Part shown: positions 1 through 8,049 of the stretch, in pieces
How the letters are laid out: every line of letters begins with the position of its first letter
Position numbering within the stretch: the stretch's first letter is position 1
Assembly (NCBI GenBank): GCA_019746485.1
Contig: JAIERW010000015.1
Span: 1-32,500, forward strand
Length of the DNA stretch: 32,500 bases
Origin: Candidatus Babeliales bacterium
Lineage (GTDB): Bacteria > Babelota > Babeliae > Babelales > RVW-14
Direction: 5' to 3'
Notes under the pieces: model-generated
Databases searched by the model: none
What the model was told of the DNA's origin: nothing
What the model saw: only the letters and a program-made list of their open reading frames with translations
Position numbers and translations under genes: made by a program

Positions 1-193
1 GCGCCTATGGAATACTATATACAAATGGGGGCCTTTTAATCATGTTTTAGTCTCATATGTACTGAACCCAGACAGGCCTTTTACACCAACAAATAAAAAG
101 AGTATTCTTATCAATATATAAAGGGCAGAAAAGCCTTTTGTATTGGTAGTAATAGTCTCTTTAGTCTGTGCTCTTTTTTATGGGGGGATTTCC

Positions 194-1102
194 ATGAAGC
201 ACAAAAAATTCTTTTCAGCTCTGGCATTGGTAACCATGCTTTCTCTTGGTTTTGCTGTTCAGGCGGCATCATATGTTCCACAGGTTGTTGAAGTTGATGG
301 CGTTTCGCGCCCGCATCCGGACCGCGCTCTTGATACTGACGGAGTTCTTGAACAACTCGCTCTTCCTGCTTCAGTTGCCAAACCGGTTGCTGTTCTTACA
401 GCACTCGTTGTTACAACCTTGAGCTTGAATGGTGTATGGTGGGCTGGTAACGATGTTATGCAGAAGTGGAATGACTGGTACGATATGTCAGGAATTTGCA
501 AAGATCCTAAGGATATTACAAAAACTATTTCCTGCAGCAAATTCAGACCTATGGATTGGGCTGGTAAGAAATTAACAAGTGCCAAAGAGTTGGCGGTGAA
601 TTATGGTCCATATACGCCAGGAATTATGGCATTGCCTGTTTTTAAATATATTGAGAAAGCTATTTATAAACGCACCGTGCTTGGTTTGTATGAGCGCGCA
701 CATGCTCTTTTTGCTGGCGTTGCTGATACGGTTGCAAGTGATAATCTTGCAGAGCGTCGCTTTGATCACGAAGATACGGTTACCGCTCAAGCACAAGCAA
801 AATTTAGAACCGCACCACAACCAATTATCGAAGCCCAAAATACCTTTACTCGACAAGCCAAAGAGTTAGAAGATGCATTGGTTATTGTTAAGCAAGCGCT
901 TAAAAAAGCGAGCAACGATGAAGAAGTTGCGGCTTGTGTTGATTTAAAAAGGTCTATCGAGCTTCTTTACGTTGTTATGAATAGGCGCATTGACGCGGTG
1001 ATTGGTGCAATTAATGCAGAAGCTGAACGAGTAGAGCGTGTTCGTGCTGATGCAGCAGCTCGCGCAGAAGCAGCACGACGCGCAGCAGGTTTGCGCGTTT
1101 AA
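194..1102 (+). CDS. Exported alpha-helical protein of unknown function
   Basis: I do not recognise this family. The 302-aa product starts at ATG 194, just after a GGGGGG Shine-Dalgarno-like run; an in-frame upstream TTG at 143 has no such site. Residues 1-24 form a typical signal peptide (MKHKKFF, hydrophobic core, AVQA cleavage). The region around residues 55-75 is hydrophobic and could be a membrane segment. The C-terminal third is charged and rich in Ala, Glu and Arg (for example EAERVERVRADAAARAEAAR near the end), suggesting a long helix or coiled coil. It stands alone, ends at a strong intrinsic terminator and is followed by glycyl-tRNA synthetase. Export is well supported; the function is unknown. 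Confidence 0.75.
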   Translation: MKHKKFFSALALVTMLSLGFAVQAASYVPQVVEVDGVSRPHPDRALDTDGVLEQLALPASVAKPVAVLTALVVTTLSLNGVWWAGNDVMQKWNDWYDMSGICKDPKDITKTISCSKFRPMDWAGKKLTSAKELAVNYGPYTPGIMALPVFKYIEKAIYKRTVLGLYERAHALFAGVADTVASDNLAERRFDHEDTVTAQAQAKFRTAPQPIIEAQNTFTRQAKELEDALVIVKQALKKASNDEEVAACVDLKRSIELLYVVMNRRIDAVIGAINAEAERVERVRADAAARAEAARRAAGLRV

Positions 1103-1127
1103 TTCAATAAAATATTAGCATGATTTT

Positions 1128-1157
1128 AAAAAAGCCGGGTGAAAGCCCGGCTTTTTT
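1128..1157 (+). terminator. Intrinsic terminator after the exported helical protein
   Basis: AAGCCGGG (1132-1139) pairs with CCCGGCTT (1146-1153) around a 6-nt loop, followed by a T run to 1157. It lies 26 bases after the upstream stop codon and separates that gene from glyQS. Confidence 0.9.
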
Positions 1158-1246
1158 AATGCACTTGCCAGAAAATTGAAATAACGGTACCTTTGTTTAT
1201 CTGAAAACAAAAATCAAAATCATCGATTTTAAGAAGGATATTTTCT

Positions 1247-2557
1247 ATGTCGAGCGCGCCGGTTACCCTAGACAAAATCACCGCCTTGTGTAAACGAAGA
1301 GGGTTTGTGTTTCAAGCTGCTGAAATTTATTCTGGCTTGAACGGTGTGTATGATTTTGGTCCTTTAGGCGTTCAACTTAAACAGAATATCAAGGCTGCCT
1401 GGCTTAAAAACATGACAAGCTGGCCAGAAGAAGTACTGTTGCTTGATGGTTCCATTTTGGGGCCTGAATCTGTGTGGCAGGCATCGGGACATCTTGAAAA
1501 TTTCAGCGACCCAATGGTTGACTGCTTGAACTGCAAAAAGCGCTTTCGGTCAGACGAAGAGGGCTTTGATATTGCGCGTCCTTGTCCTTCCTGTGGCGTT
1601 AAAAACTGGACTGACGTTCGACAATTCCAATTAATGTTCGAAACTAATCTTGGTGCGGTTGCGGCAAGCAAAGCTTATTTGCGCCCAGAAACTGCTCAAG
1701 CAATCTTTATCAATTTCAAAAATGTTTTTACCAGTAATCGCGTCAAAATACCTTTTGGTATTGCGCAAATTGGTAAAGCGTTTCGTAATGAAATTACCCC
1801 AAAACAATTTTTGTTCCGCATGCGTGAGTTTGAGCAAATGGAGATCGAATTTTTTTGCAAGGGTGAGCAAGCTGATGCGTTTTTTGAAACCTGGCTTGAG
1901 CGCCGTAAAGCTTTTTATGAGCAAATTGGCTTGAACAAAGACAAAATTCGTTTGCGTCCGCATGCAGCAGACGAACTCTCACATTATTCTAAATGTTGTA
2001 CCGATGTTGAATACAACTTCCCATTCGGCTGGAAAGAGCTTGAAGGTATTGCAAACCGCACTGACTTTGACCTTTCGCGCCATTCACAATTTTCTGGCAA
2101 AGAGCTGGCGGTATTTGATGAAGAAACAAAAACATCATATGTTCCGCACGTTGTTGAGTGCTCAGTTGGTGTTGACCGTCTTTTCTTAACGTTGTTGTTT
2201 GACGCGTATCATGAAGATGAAGTTGACGGCGAAGTGCGTACTGTGTTACGCTTTCATCCCGCTGTGGCACCAGTTACGGCTGCAATTTTGCCGTTGACCA
2301 ACAAATTAAAAGAGCAGACAAGCAAAATCTACCTTGATTTGAAAAAGAACGGCTATCGCGTACAGCTTGATGAATCAGGTTCTATTGGTAAGCGTTATCG
2401 CCGTCAAGACGAAATTGGAACGCCGGTTTGTTTTACTTTTGACTTTGATAGTCTTGAAGATGGTAAAGTTACCGCGCGTGATCGCGATACACTGCAACAA
2501 GAGCGTATAGCTATTGATAAGCTGCAAGAGTATCTTGATCAAAAATTAAAGGGATAG
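1247..2557 (+). CDS. glyQS: Glycyl-tRNA synthetase, single-chain class II type
   Basis: Charges tRNA-Gly with glycine in the cytoplasm. The 436-aa protein is the homodimeric type found in Gram-positive bacteria, archaea and eukaryotes, not the alpha2-beta2 form. Visible signs are the N-terminal RRGFVFQAAEIYSGLNGVYDFGPLG segment (residues 18-42 region), two CxxC pairs (C93/C96 and C113/C116) that could bind zinc, class II motif 2 (FRNEITP at 179 through FRMREFEQMEIEFF) and motif 3 (SVGVDRLFLTLLFD, from about 306). The C-terminal anticodon-binding domain contains the GSIGKRYRRQDEIGTP segment. The start at ATG 1247 follows an AAGAAGGA ribosome site. Length and motifs are intact, so it should be functional. 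Confidence 0.97.
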   Translation: MSSAPVTLDKITALCKRRGFVFQAAEIYSGLNGVYDFGPLGVQLKQNIKAAWLKNMTSWPEEVLLLDGSILGPESVWQASGHLENFSDPMVDCLNCKKRFRSDEEGFDIARPCPSCGVKNWTDVRQFQLMFETNLGAVAASKAYLRPETAQAIFINFKNVFTSNRVKIPFGIAQIGKAFRNEITPKQFLFRMREFEQMEIEFFCKGEQADAFFETWLERRKAFYEQIGLNKDKIRLRPHAADELSHYSKCCTDVEYNFPFGWKELEGIANRTDFDLSRHSQFSGKELAVFDEETKTSYVPHVVECSVGVDRLFLTLLFDAYHEDEVDGEVRTVLRFHPAVAPVTAAILPLTNKLKEQTSKIYLDLKKNGYRVQLDESGSIGKRYRRQDEIGTPVCFTFDFDSLEDGKVTARDRDTLQQERIAIDKLQEYLDQKLKG

Positions 2558-2612
2558 CGCTTCATAAAGCATGCTTGTCAGACATATTTGAAACAAAAGG
2601 AGAGTAGTAGTA

Positions 2613-3200
2613 ATGAAGTGGATCAAACGAATTTATGATTGGATGGGTAGTAAAGTTGAACATCCTCATGCCAACTGGTGGTTGTTTGGTCTCTTTTTTA
2701 TTGAATCTTCATTTTTCTTTATTCCTGTAGACCCATTACTCATTCTTTTTTGTGTGCATAATCGCAAGCGTTCATTTTTTTACGCAAGCGTTGCAACTGT
2801 TGCTTCGGTGCTGGGTGGCATGTTTGGTTATTTAATTGGCTCAACATTGTGGGATAGTATTGGTTTTAAATTAGTTTCGTGGATTATTTCTGAAGCAACA
2901 TTTAATCATGTTGTTGCACAATATTCCTTGTATGAGTCATGGGCTGTATTTATAGCCGGCTTTACCCCCATTCCTTACAAAGCAGTGACAATTTCTGCTG
3001 GTTTTTGTAAATTACCGTTTATGCCCTTTGTGGGGTATTCTATTCTTGCGCGCGGGGCACGATTCTTTTTAGTTGCGGGTGCCATTCGTAAGTGGGGGGT
3101 AGCAATTAAGAGATTTATTGATGACTATTTTAATTACCTCGTGGTAGCATTCACCATTTTGCTCATTTTGAGCTGTAGCGTCTTTAAAGGAGCCATATGA
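2613..3200 (+). CDS. DedA/VTT-family inner-membrane protein (YqaA-like)
   Basis: A 195-aa membrane protein with about five hydrophobic segments (roughly residues 20-46, 56-80, 103-120, 130-155 and 170-190). The segment GFTPIPYKAVTISAGF in the middle matches the conserved G-x-x-P-[IV]-P-[YF]-K core of the DedA/SNARE-associated (VTT) family, and a nearby Arg-rich turn (ARGARFF) fits its conserved basic stretch. Some DedA proteins recycle lipid carriers across the inner membrane, but the substrate here cannot be read from sequence. It begins after an AAAGGAG ribosome site and its stop codon overlaps the start of the downstream aminotransferase (ATGA), so the two are translationally coupled. Confidence 0.8.
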   Translation: MKWIKRIYDWMGSKVEHPHANWWLFGLFFIESSFFFIPVDPLLILFCVHNRKRSFFYASVATVASVLGGMFGYLIGSTLWDSIGFKLVSWIISEATFNHVVAQYSLYESWAVFIAGFTPIPYKAVTISAGFCKLPFMPFVGYSILARGARFFLVAGAIRKWGVAIKRFIDDYFNYLVVAFTILLILSCSVFKGAI

Positions 3201-4399
3201 TTGAGTTAAGTATGCCTGAGTTGAAAAGAATTGAATCTGTTGTGCGCAATAATGAAGGATACTTGTCTTTTGCTCAAGGAGCCTTACGTTTGCGTGGTGG
3301 TATTGATGCATCTATAAAAGAATATGCTCAACAAATTTTGCAGACTGACAAAGCTGATTATTATCAAGATGCTTTGGGTATTTTGCCATTACGCAAAAAA
3401 ATTGCGGAAATGTTGGCAAGTGAGTATCAAAGCCCAATTGGCATTGATAATGTGATGATTACTCATGGGGGTAGTGGTGCTTTGACGTGTTTAGCATTGA
3501 CACTTTTAAGTGCTGGTGACGAAGTTATTTTACTTGAACCGTCCTATCCCGTTTATGAAAGCATTGTAAAATTTTCCAAAGCAGTGCCGGTATTTGTGCC
3601 TGCGTTTGAAATGAAAAAGATTCAAGGTGAGCAGCAATGGGTGCTTGATGTGAGCGTTATTGAACAGGCCATTACACCACACACCAAAATGTTGATACTT
3701 TCAAACCCATCAAATCCCTGTGGTACGGTGTTGTCTCGTGAAGAGCTTGAGCAGTTGAGAAGAATTGCCGAGCTTCATAATATTTATTTAGTTGTTGACG
3801 AAGTGTACGATGACTTTATTTTTGAAGGACAATTTTATTCAAGCACACCGCTTATTCCACAGTCTGATCGTGTTTTGCGTGTTGGTTCTTTTTCAAAAAG
3901 TCTTGGTATGAGTGGTTGGCGTGTTGGTTTTCTTGTAGCGCCATTTCGTTTAATTAAGTCAATTTCTGTGATGCAAGGTTGTGCATTCAATTGTCCCAGT
4001 GTTATTGGGCAATATGCCGCGCTTTATGGCCTTGAGCACAAAAATGATATTATTCCACGCTCATTTGATCAGGTAAAAAAAAGTCGCGATCTTGCCTGTG
4101 CTTTTTTTGATTTACTGCAAGAGCAAGGCATTGTGAGTTACGTTAAGCCAACGGCGGGTTTTTACTTATTTTTCAAAACCCAACAAGAAGATAGTTTTGA
4201 GTTGGTAATGAACATTTTGCAAGAAGCAAAAATTGCTATGGCGCCAGGTTGTGACTTTGGGCAAACGGCAAAACCGTTTGTACGGTTTTGTTACGCGCGC
4301 GATCCTGAAGTAGTAGTTGAGGGTATTAAGCGTTTGCAAGATTATTTTATACGAAAAAATATTTCTCAAAGTGTTCAAATGATGAGTAATTCTTTGTAA
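3197..4399 (+). CDS. Class I/II PLP-dependent aminotransferase
   Basis: A 400-aa cytoplasmic fold-type I aminotransferase of the aspartate aminotransferase superfamily. Visible features are the THGGSGAL phosphate-site turn (about residues 89-96), LSNPSNPCG with the PLP-contacting Asn near 173, VVDEVYDDF with Asp201 and Tyr204, the Schiff-base lysine K234 in SFSKSLGMSGWRVGF, and a C-terminal Arg (VRFCYAR, about 370) of the kind that binds the substrate carboxylate. Substrate specificity cannot be decided from sequence. The AAAGGAG ribosome site lies inside the end of the upstream DedA gene and the reading frames overlap by four bases, so the two are coupled. No signal peptide is present, unlike the PLP enzymes further along the window. 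Confidence 0.92.
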   Translation: MIELSMPELKRIESVVRNNEGYLSFAQGALRLRGGIDASIKEYAQQILQTDKADYYQDALGILPLRKKIAEMLASEYQSPIGIDNVMITHGGSGALTCLALTLLSAGDEVILLEPSYPVYESIVKFSKAVPVFVPAFEMKKIQGEQQWVLDVSVIEQAITPHTKMLILSNPSNPCGTVLSREELEQLRRIAELHNIYLVVDEVYDDFIFEGQFYSSTPLIPQSDRVLRVGSFSKSLGMSGWRVGFLVAPFRLIKSISVMQGCAFNCPSVIGQYAALYGLEHKNDIIPRSFDQVKKSRDLACAFFDLLQEQGIVSYVKPTAGFYLFFKTQQEDSFELVMNILQEAKIAMAPGCDFGQTAKPFVRFCYARDPEVVVEGIKRLQDYFIRKNISQSVQMMSNSL

Positions 4400-4423
4400 G
4401 AACTCAAAAAAAGGATGAGTACT

Positions 4424-4993
4424 ATGAAGCGATATTTATTTCTGATACTTTTTGTTTTTTCAGATATTCAAGCAGCTCCACGTGATCCGCGTGATATAAA
4501 CCCTCTTTTTGAAAAACCTATTCCAAATCGTGAAGTAACGATTATGGGCTTTGTTGAGCGGCCAGGAACTTTTAAGCAAATGTATGCGCTTTTGGATGAG
4601 TTGAAGCTTGATATAAAGCTGGGGAAAAATAATTTGATTGGTGGAAATGAAGGCAAGTATACTATGTTTTTGCCAACCGATGACGCCTTGATTCGCTTTG
4701 GTATGCTTGGGTTGCTCAGGACCGATGATGCAGTAAAAAAAAATCTGCTCGAAAAATTTGTGAATTACCATATTGTGCCAGACAACGTTTCTCGACGAGC
4801 GTTAAAAGAAGGCCCTCGTCGTTATTTAAATACCCTGACTAAAAAAAATCTTTTGCTCAAAGACATTCCTAAGCCGCTTTATTCTGTTGAGTTGGTTAAT
4901 GGCAGGATCTATGTTATTGACGAGGTTTTAATTAATCCCGAACTTAAAGAATATTTGCGTGTTCCTGCGGTTGCAGGTCAAGCGGGTAGGTAG
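4424..4993 (+). CDS. Small exported fasciclin (FAS1) domain protein
   Basis: A 189-aa protein with an N-terminal signal peptide (MKRYLFLILFVFSDIQAA) and one FAS1 domain. The FAS1 H1-like motif is visible as YTMFLPTDDALIRFG and the second motif region as LEKFVNYHIVPDNVSRRAL, followed by NGRIYVIDEVLINPE, which matches the usual end of the domain. FAS1 domains mediate adhesion or protein contact at cell surfaces. I choose ATG 4424 over ATG 4415 because the AAAAAGG ribosome site ends right against 4415 but is 9 bases from 4424, and 4424 gives a cleaner signal peptide. It follows the aminotransferase by 24 bases and is probably in the same operon. Confidence 0.85.
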   Translation: MKRYLFLILFVFSDIQAAPRDPRDINPLFEKPIPNREVTIMGFVERPGTFKQMYALLDELKLDIKLGKNNLIGGNEGKYTMFLPTDDALIRFGMLGLLRTDDAVKKNLLEKFVNYHIVPDNVSRRALKEGPRRYLNTLTKKNLLLKDIPKPLYSVELVNGRIYVIDEVLINPELKEYLRVPAVAGQAGR

Positions 4994-5024
4994 TTGACTG
5001 CATTTTTTGATATTCGAGAGCCAT

Positions 5025-5052
5025 TTGACGTTAAAGCCTTTTTTGCTACACT
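5025..5052 (+). promoter_or_regulatory. Sigma70-type promoter of the first J-domain paralogue
   Basis: TTGACG (5025-5030), a 16-base spacer and TACACT (5047-5052) preceded by TGC, an extended -10. The same arrangement occurs before the paralogous gene (6234-6261), which supports it. Confidence 0.7.
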
Positions 5053-5103
5053 CCTTGATACGTTTTTGTTGTAGATAAAGGCTTTTTAAGAAAGTGGCTC
5101 CTT

Positions 5104-6129
5104 GTGATTATTCTTCAGAGTTTTAAAAAAATATGGTTTTTCTTTATTTTAGTTGGCGTACTTGCCGTTGGCAATGTAGCAGCTGTGGGTAGATCACACG
5201 AAAAAATTAGGCCATTAACGCCTGAGCAGCAGGGACAAGTAGTGGCATTATTGTTGCGCTTTCCTTTTGCTATGGCAGCTCTTTATCATGCAGACAAAGA
5301 TCCTGTTACCGTGCAAAAAAGTAAGGCCATTGCCAGTGCGCTTGGCTTGGCAAATGCTTTTCTTGATTTGTATAACAACAAAAAGCATGAGCGTTGTCTT
5401 TATACCTACCCTTGGGCGGCTTACGATGCTTATACTCTGGTCGATTCGCTCTATTCATTAATCAAGGGTGAGCAGGAAAAGCAAGTAGAGCAAGATGATT
5501 TACTTGTTCAAGACATTGCAGCGGTTATTGATCAAGAAGATACCAAGAGTATAAGTAAAATTGCTTATTTAACCACGATAGCAGAAGTGATTTGTGGTTT
5601 GGGCGCGATTGGTGCTGAGCATGACAAAACAGATGGTCGATTATTAAGTGAGTGGTTTAGAGGGGTTTCTTCTCTTTCTCGTTGTGGGACTGAGTTTTTT
5701 GTTGCTGATAAAAAATCTATTAAGCCTATTTTATTTGCTCTTGCTGCTGTAGTAAACTTTTATTCTGTTGGTAATGATTTTACCAAGTTTGCAGTGGCAG
5801 CTGACCAAGCTTTTAAAAAAAATCCTCGGAACAGGAATTACGATTATAATTATGAGTACTATAATTATGATTATGGTCATAATTATGGCCATGGTGGTTT
5901 TAATGCTCCAGAGCCCTACACAGAAAAAGAGCGTCTCCAAGACCTTAATGCATTAGGTCTGGATGCAAGTGCGACAGAAGCACAAATTAAGAAAGCATAT
6001 CGAGTGCGGGCGGTGAAGCTTCATCCCGACAGAAATAAAGCGCCGGAGGCTGCAGAGCAGTTTAAAGAAATGAAAGCTGTGTATGATCGCCTTGTACCAC
6101 CGCCAAAACAAGAACAAAGATACGAATAA
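5104..6129 (+). CDS. Exported protein with C-terminal J-domain (intact HPD)
   Basis: A 341-aa protein of a two-member local family. It starts with GTG 5104; this is supported by alignment with the paralogue, where the same AAGAAAGTnGCnnCTT leader precedes ATG 6313. Residues 1-27 look like a signal peptide. Residues 35-235 are an unrecognised domain shared with the paralogue, with conserved blocks CLYTYPW, SRCGTEFF and SIKPILFALAA. Residues 241-265 are a Tyr/Asn/Gly/His-rich low-complexity linker. Residues 278-330 resemble a DnaJ J-domain (LNALGLDASATEAQIKKAY, then HPD at 307-309), the motif that stimulates Hsp70 ATPase. If exported, it could not meet the bacterial cytosolic DnaK, so it may act on a host Hsp70; that is inference. 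Confidence 0.8.
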   Translation: MIILQSFKKIWFFFILVGVLAVGNVAAVGRSHEKIRPLTPEQQGQVVALLLRFPFAMAALYHADKDPVTVQKSKAIASALGLANAFLDLYNNKKHERCLYTYPWAAYDAYTLVDSLYSLIKGEQEKQVEQDDLLVQDIAAVIDQEDTKSISKIAYLTTIAEVICGLGAIGAEHDKTDGRLLSEWFRGVSSLSRCGTEFFVADKKSIKPILFALAAVVNFYSVGNDFTKFAVAADQAFKKNPRNRNYDYNYEYYNYDYGHNYGHGGFNAPEPYTEKERLQDLNALGLDASATEAQIKKAYRVRAVKLHPDRNKAPEAAEQFKEMKAVYDRLVPPPKQEQRYE

Positions 6130-6150
6130 ATAAAGATACAATGTAAGCAA

Positions 6151-6187
6151 GAAGGGGCTGCATATTTTATGCAGCCCCTTCTTTTTT
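6151..6187 (+). terminator. Intrinsic terminator of the first J-domain paralogue
   Basis: A 14-bp perfect stem (6151-6164 with 6168-6181) and a TTT loop, followed by T6. The stem arms are identical to those of the terminator after the paralogue (7247-7277). Confidence 0.95.
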
Positions 6188-6233
6188 CTTCGTAAATAAA
6201 CGCATTGTTATTGTTAACTTACATTGTTGTTAT

Positions 6234-6261
6234 TTGACATTTCGTCTTTTTTTGCTACACT
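6234..6261 (+). promoter_or_regulatory. Sigma70-type promoter of the second J-domain paralogue
   Basis: A consensus TTGACA (6234-6239), a 16-base spacer and TACACT (6256-6261) with TGC just before it. Sequence and spacing copy the promoter at 5025-5052. Confidence 0.8.
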
Positions 6262-6312
6262 CGGCAAGCGTTTTTTGTTTATAGATAAATTTTTTTAAGA
6301 AAGTAGCATCTT

Positions 6313-7230
6313 ATGTTTTTCACCAAAAAATTATGGTTAATTATTGTTTTGGTTGGTTCTTTTGTGGTTGGAGATGTGCATGCCGCTGGTGGCACTCGTC
6401 AAAAAGTAGCACCTTTAACACCCGCGCGTCAAGCGCAAGTAGCAGCTCTGTTGCTGCGGGTTCCCTTTGCGCTTGCTGCTCACTATAATATTCAAAATAA
6501 TCCAGTTGCTGCCAACAAAAGTAAGATTGTTGCCAGTGTTCTTGCTTTGGTTAATGGCGCTTTAGATTTGTACAGCAATAGAAATAATGAGCCTTGTCTC
6601 TATACGTATCCGTGGGCTGTCTATGATATTTTCACGGTGGCAGAATCGATTAATTTTTTAATGGGTGGCAATGATAATGACAAGCAGAAGGAATTAGAAG
6701 CTGTACTTGAGAGCGATATTTCTGCGGTTATTGATACTGAAGATACTATGAATATTCATAAAGTTGCTTATTTAACGACCATAGCAGAAACTTTCTTTGT
6801 GCTTGCTACCGTTGTTGGGTTTGAGCATGGTAATAAAGAAGATCGGCTTCAGAGCGAATTGTTTAGAGGTTTAGCTTCTCTTTCGCGCTGTGGTACCGAA
6901 TTTTTTGCTGCAGATAAAAATTCGATCAAGCCAGTGCTTTTTGCGCTTGCTGCCATGGTAAATACTTATTGTCTCGGCGGAGATTTTGCCAAGATTGCGC
7001 AAGATATCAACAGGTCGCATTGGTATAATATCAAGACTGGTCGTGTTGTGAATGTGCGCCGAGAAAGCCTTGAAACGTTGGGACTACAAGAAGGCGCAAC
7101 TGATGATCAAATTAAGGACGCATACGATAATTTAGCTCGTCAATGGAATCCAAAGGGCAACAACGCGCCTGATGCTGCAGCGCGCTTTAACACTATCAAT
7201 GCTGCATATGAATGGTTGACGGAAAAATAA
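6313..7230 (+). CDS. Exported paralogue with degenerate J-like domain (HPD lost)
   Basis: A 305-aa close paralogue of the upstream gene, starting at ATG 6313 after AAGAAAG. It has a signal peptide (residues 1-25, ending VHAA) and the same unrecognised core with CLYTYPW, SRCGTEFF and SIKPVLFALAA. The Tyr-rich linker is absent. The C-terminal domain (residues 251-305) aligns with the J-domain of the neighbour (LETLGLQEGATDDQIKDAY), but the HPD tripeptide is replaced by NPK at 279-281. Since HPD is essential for stimulating Hsp70, this copy is unlikely to be a working co-chaperone. The fold may survive as a binding module. Promoter, leader and terminator are also duplicated. Confidence 0.8.
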   Translation: MFFTKKLWLIIVLVGSFVVGDVHAAGGTRQKVAPLTPARQAQVAALLLRVPFALAAHYNIQNNPVAANKSKIVASVLALVNGALDLYSNRNNEPCLYTYPWAVYDIFTVAESINFLMGGNDNDKQKELEAVLESDISAVIDTEDTMNIHKVAYLTTIAETFFVLATVVGFEHGNKEDRLQSELFRGLASLSRCGTEFFAADKNSIKPVLFALAAMVNTYCLGGDFAKIAQDINRSHWYNIKTGRVVNVRRESLETLGLQEGATDDQIKDAYDNLARQWNPKGNNAPDAAARFNTINAAYEWLTEK

Positions 7231-7245
7231 GGATAACAAAATCAA

Positions 7246-7278
7246 AGAAGGGGCTGCATAAAATATGCAGCCCCTTCT
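7246..7278. terminator. Shared terminator between convergent genes
   Basis: Stem of 14 bp (7247-7260 with 7264-7277), loop AAA, extendable by one base pair. It lies between the ends of the + strand paralogue (7230) and the - strand ABC operon (7299). The downstream bases are T-rich on the - strand (TTTGATTTTG) and only partly so on the + strand, so it may serve both. Confidence 0.8.
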
Positions 7279-7298
7279 TGCTTTGAACGCAAAAATTT

Positions 7299-8048
7299 TT
7301 ATGCAGTTATTTTTGCATAATCAATGCTGCCAATCAAATCGTGTGGCTCAAGAGCTTTCTTTGCTTCTTGATCAAATATGGTAACCGTTCCATCTTTTAC
7401 CAACCACAGTTTATTGCCCAGCGTTAAAGCAATCTGTGGGTCGTGCGTAATCAACAAGGCAGTCATGTGGTGCTGGTGTATAAAACGATGTGCGCACGCC
7501 AACAATGTTGTAGCGCTTTGTGGGTCAAGTGCCGCTGTTGGTTCGTCCAAAAGCAGCAGGCGTGGCTGTGTGAGCGTTGCCATAATAAATGCAATCAGTT
7601 GGCGCTGACCACCAGAAAGTGATTTCATGAGCGTGTGCAACAGTGGTTTCAGATCAACATCATAATCTTTTTGTATGTCATTAATAATGTCTGGCGTTAC
7701 TATTTTAAGTGCATCTGCCAACGTTGCCGACTGTTTTGCAAAAAGTGCGAGCGCAAGGTTTTGTGCAACCGTCATGGTGCCAACGGTATTGTGTTCAGGG
7801 TTTTGCAAAAGCCGGCCCATCCAGCGTCCGCGTGCTTTTGCATCAGTTGCGGTAATGTTGGTGTTATCAAGCGTGATAGTGCCATCAGTTGGCGCTTGTG
7901 CACCAGCAATCAGATCGAACAATGTTGTTTTGCCGGAACCATTGGTGCCCACAATCACAATAAAATCGCCTTGTTCAATGGTGGTATTTACGTTTGCTAG
8001 CACTGTTTTTGTGCCATGTTTTTTACTGATATTTTTTAATGTGATCAT
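7299..8048 (-). CDS. ABC transporter ATPase of a TrpXYZ-type amino-acid importer
   Basis: A 249-aa ATP-binding subunit. Walker A is GTNGSGKTT (34-42), the Q-loop is in LLQNPEHNTVG (80-90), the signature is LSGGQ (144-148), Walker B is LLLLDEP (164-170) and the switch His is in THDP (about 202). The set ATPase, permease and lipophilic-anchored binding protein corresponds to the COG1101/COG4120/COG2984 group annotated as tryptophan/tyrosine or uncharacterised uptake systems. It is the last gene of the operon; its start is one base from the permease stop codon. Substrate is inferred from family only. Confidence 0.9.
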   Translation of the reverse strand: MITLKNISKKHGTKTVLANVNTTIEQGDFIVIVGTNGSGKTTLFDLIAGAQAPTDGTITLDNTNITATDAKARGRWMGRLLQNPEHNTVGTMTVAQNLALALFAKQSATLADALKIVTPDIINDIQKDYDVDLKPLLHTLMKSLSGGQRQLIAFIMATLTQPRLLLLDEPTAALDPQSATTLLACAHRFIHQHHMTALLITHDPQIALTLGNKLWLVKDGTVTIFDQEAKKALEPHDLIGSIDYAKITA

Positions 8049-8049
8049 G

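Noticed and set aside
1..118. Open frames at the left edge (for example frame 1 to a TAA at 37-39, frame 2 to a TAA near 118) as the tail of an upstream gene
   Set aside because: All three forward frames are open for a short stretch and none shows a recognisable domain, so no partial gene can be supported from this sequence.
5731..5940. - strand ORF rich in Ile, 69 aa
   Set aside because: It is the reverse of the Tyr/Asn-rich linker of the J-domain gene; composition explains it and there is no ribosome site.
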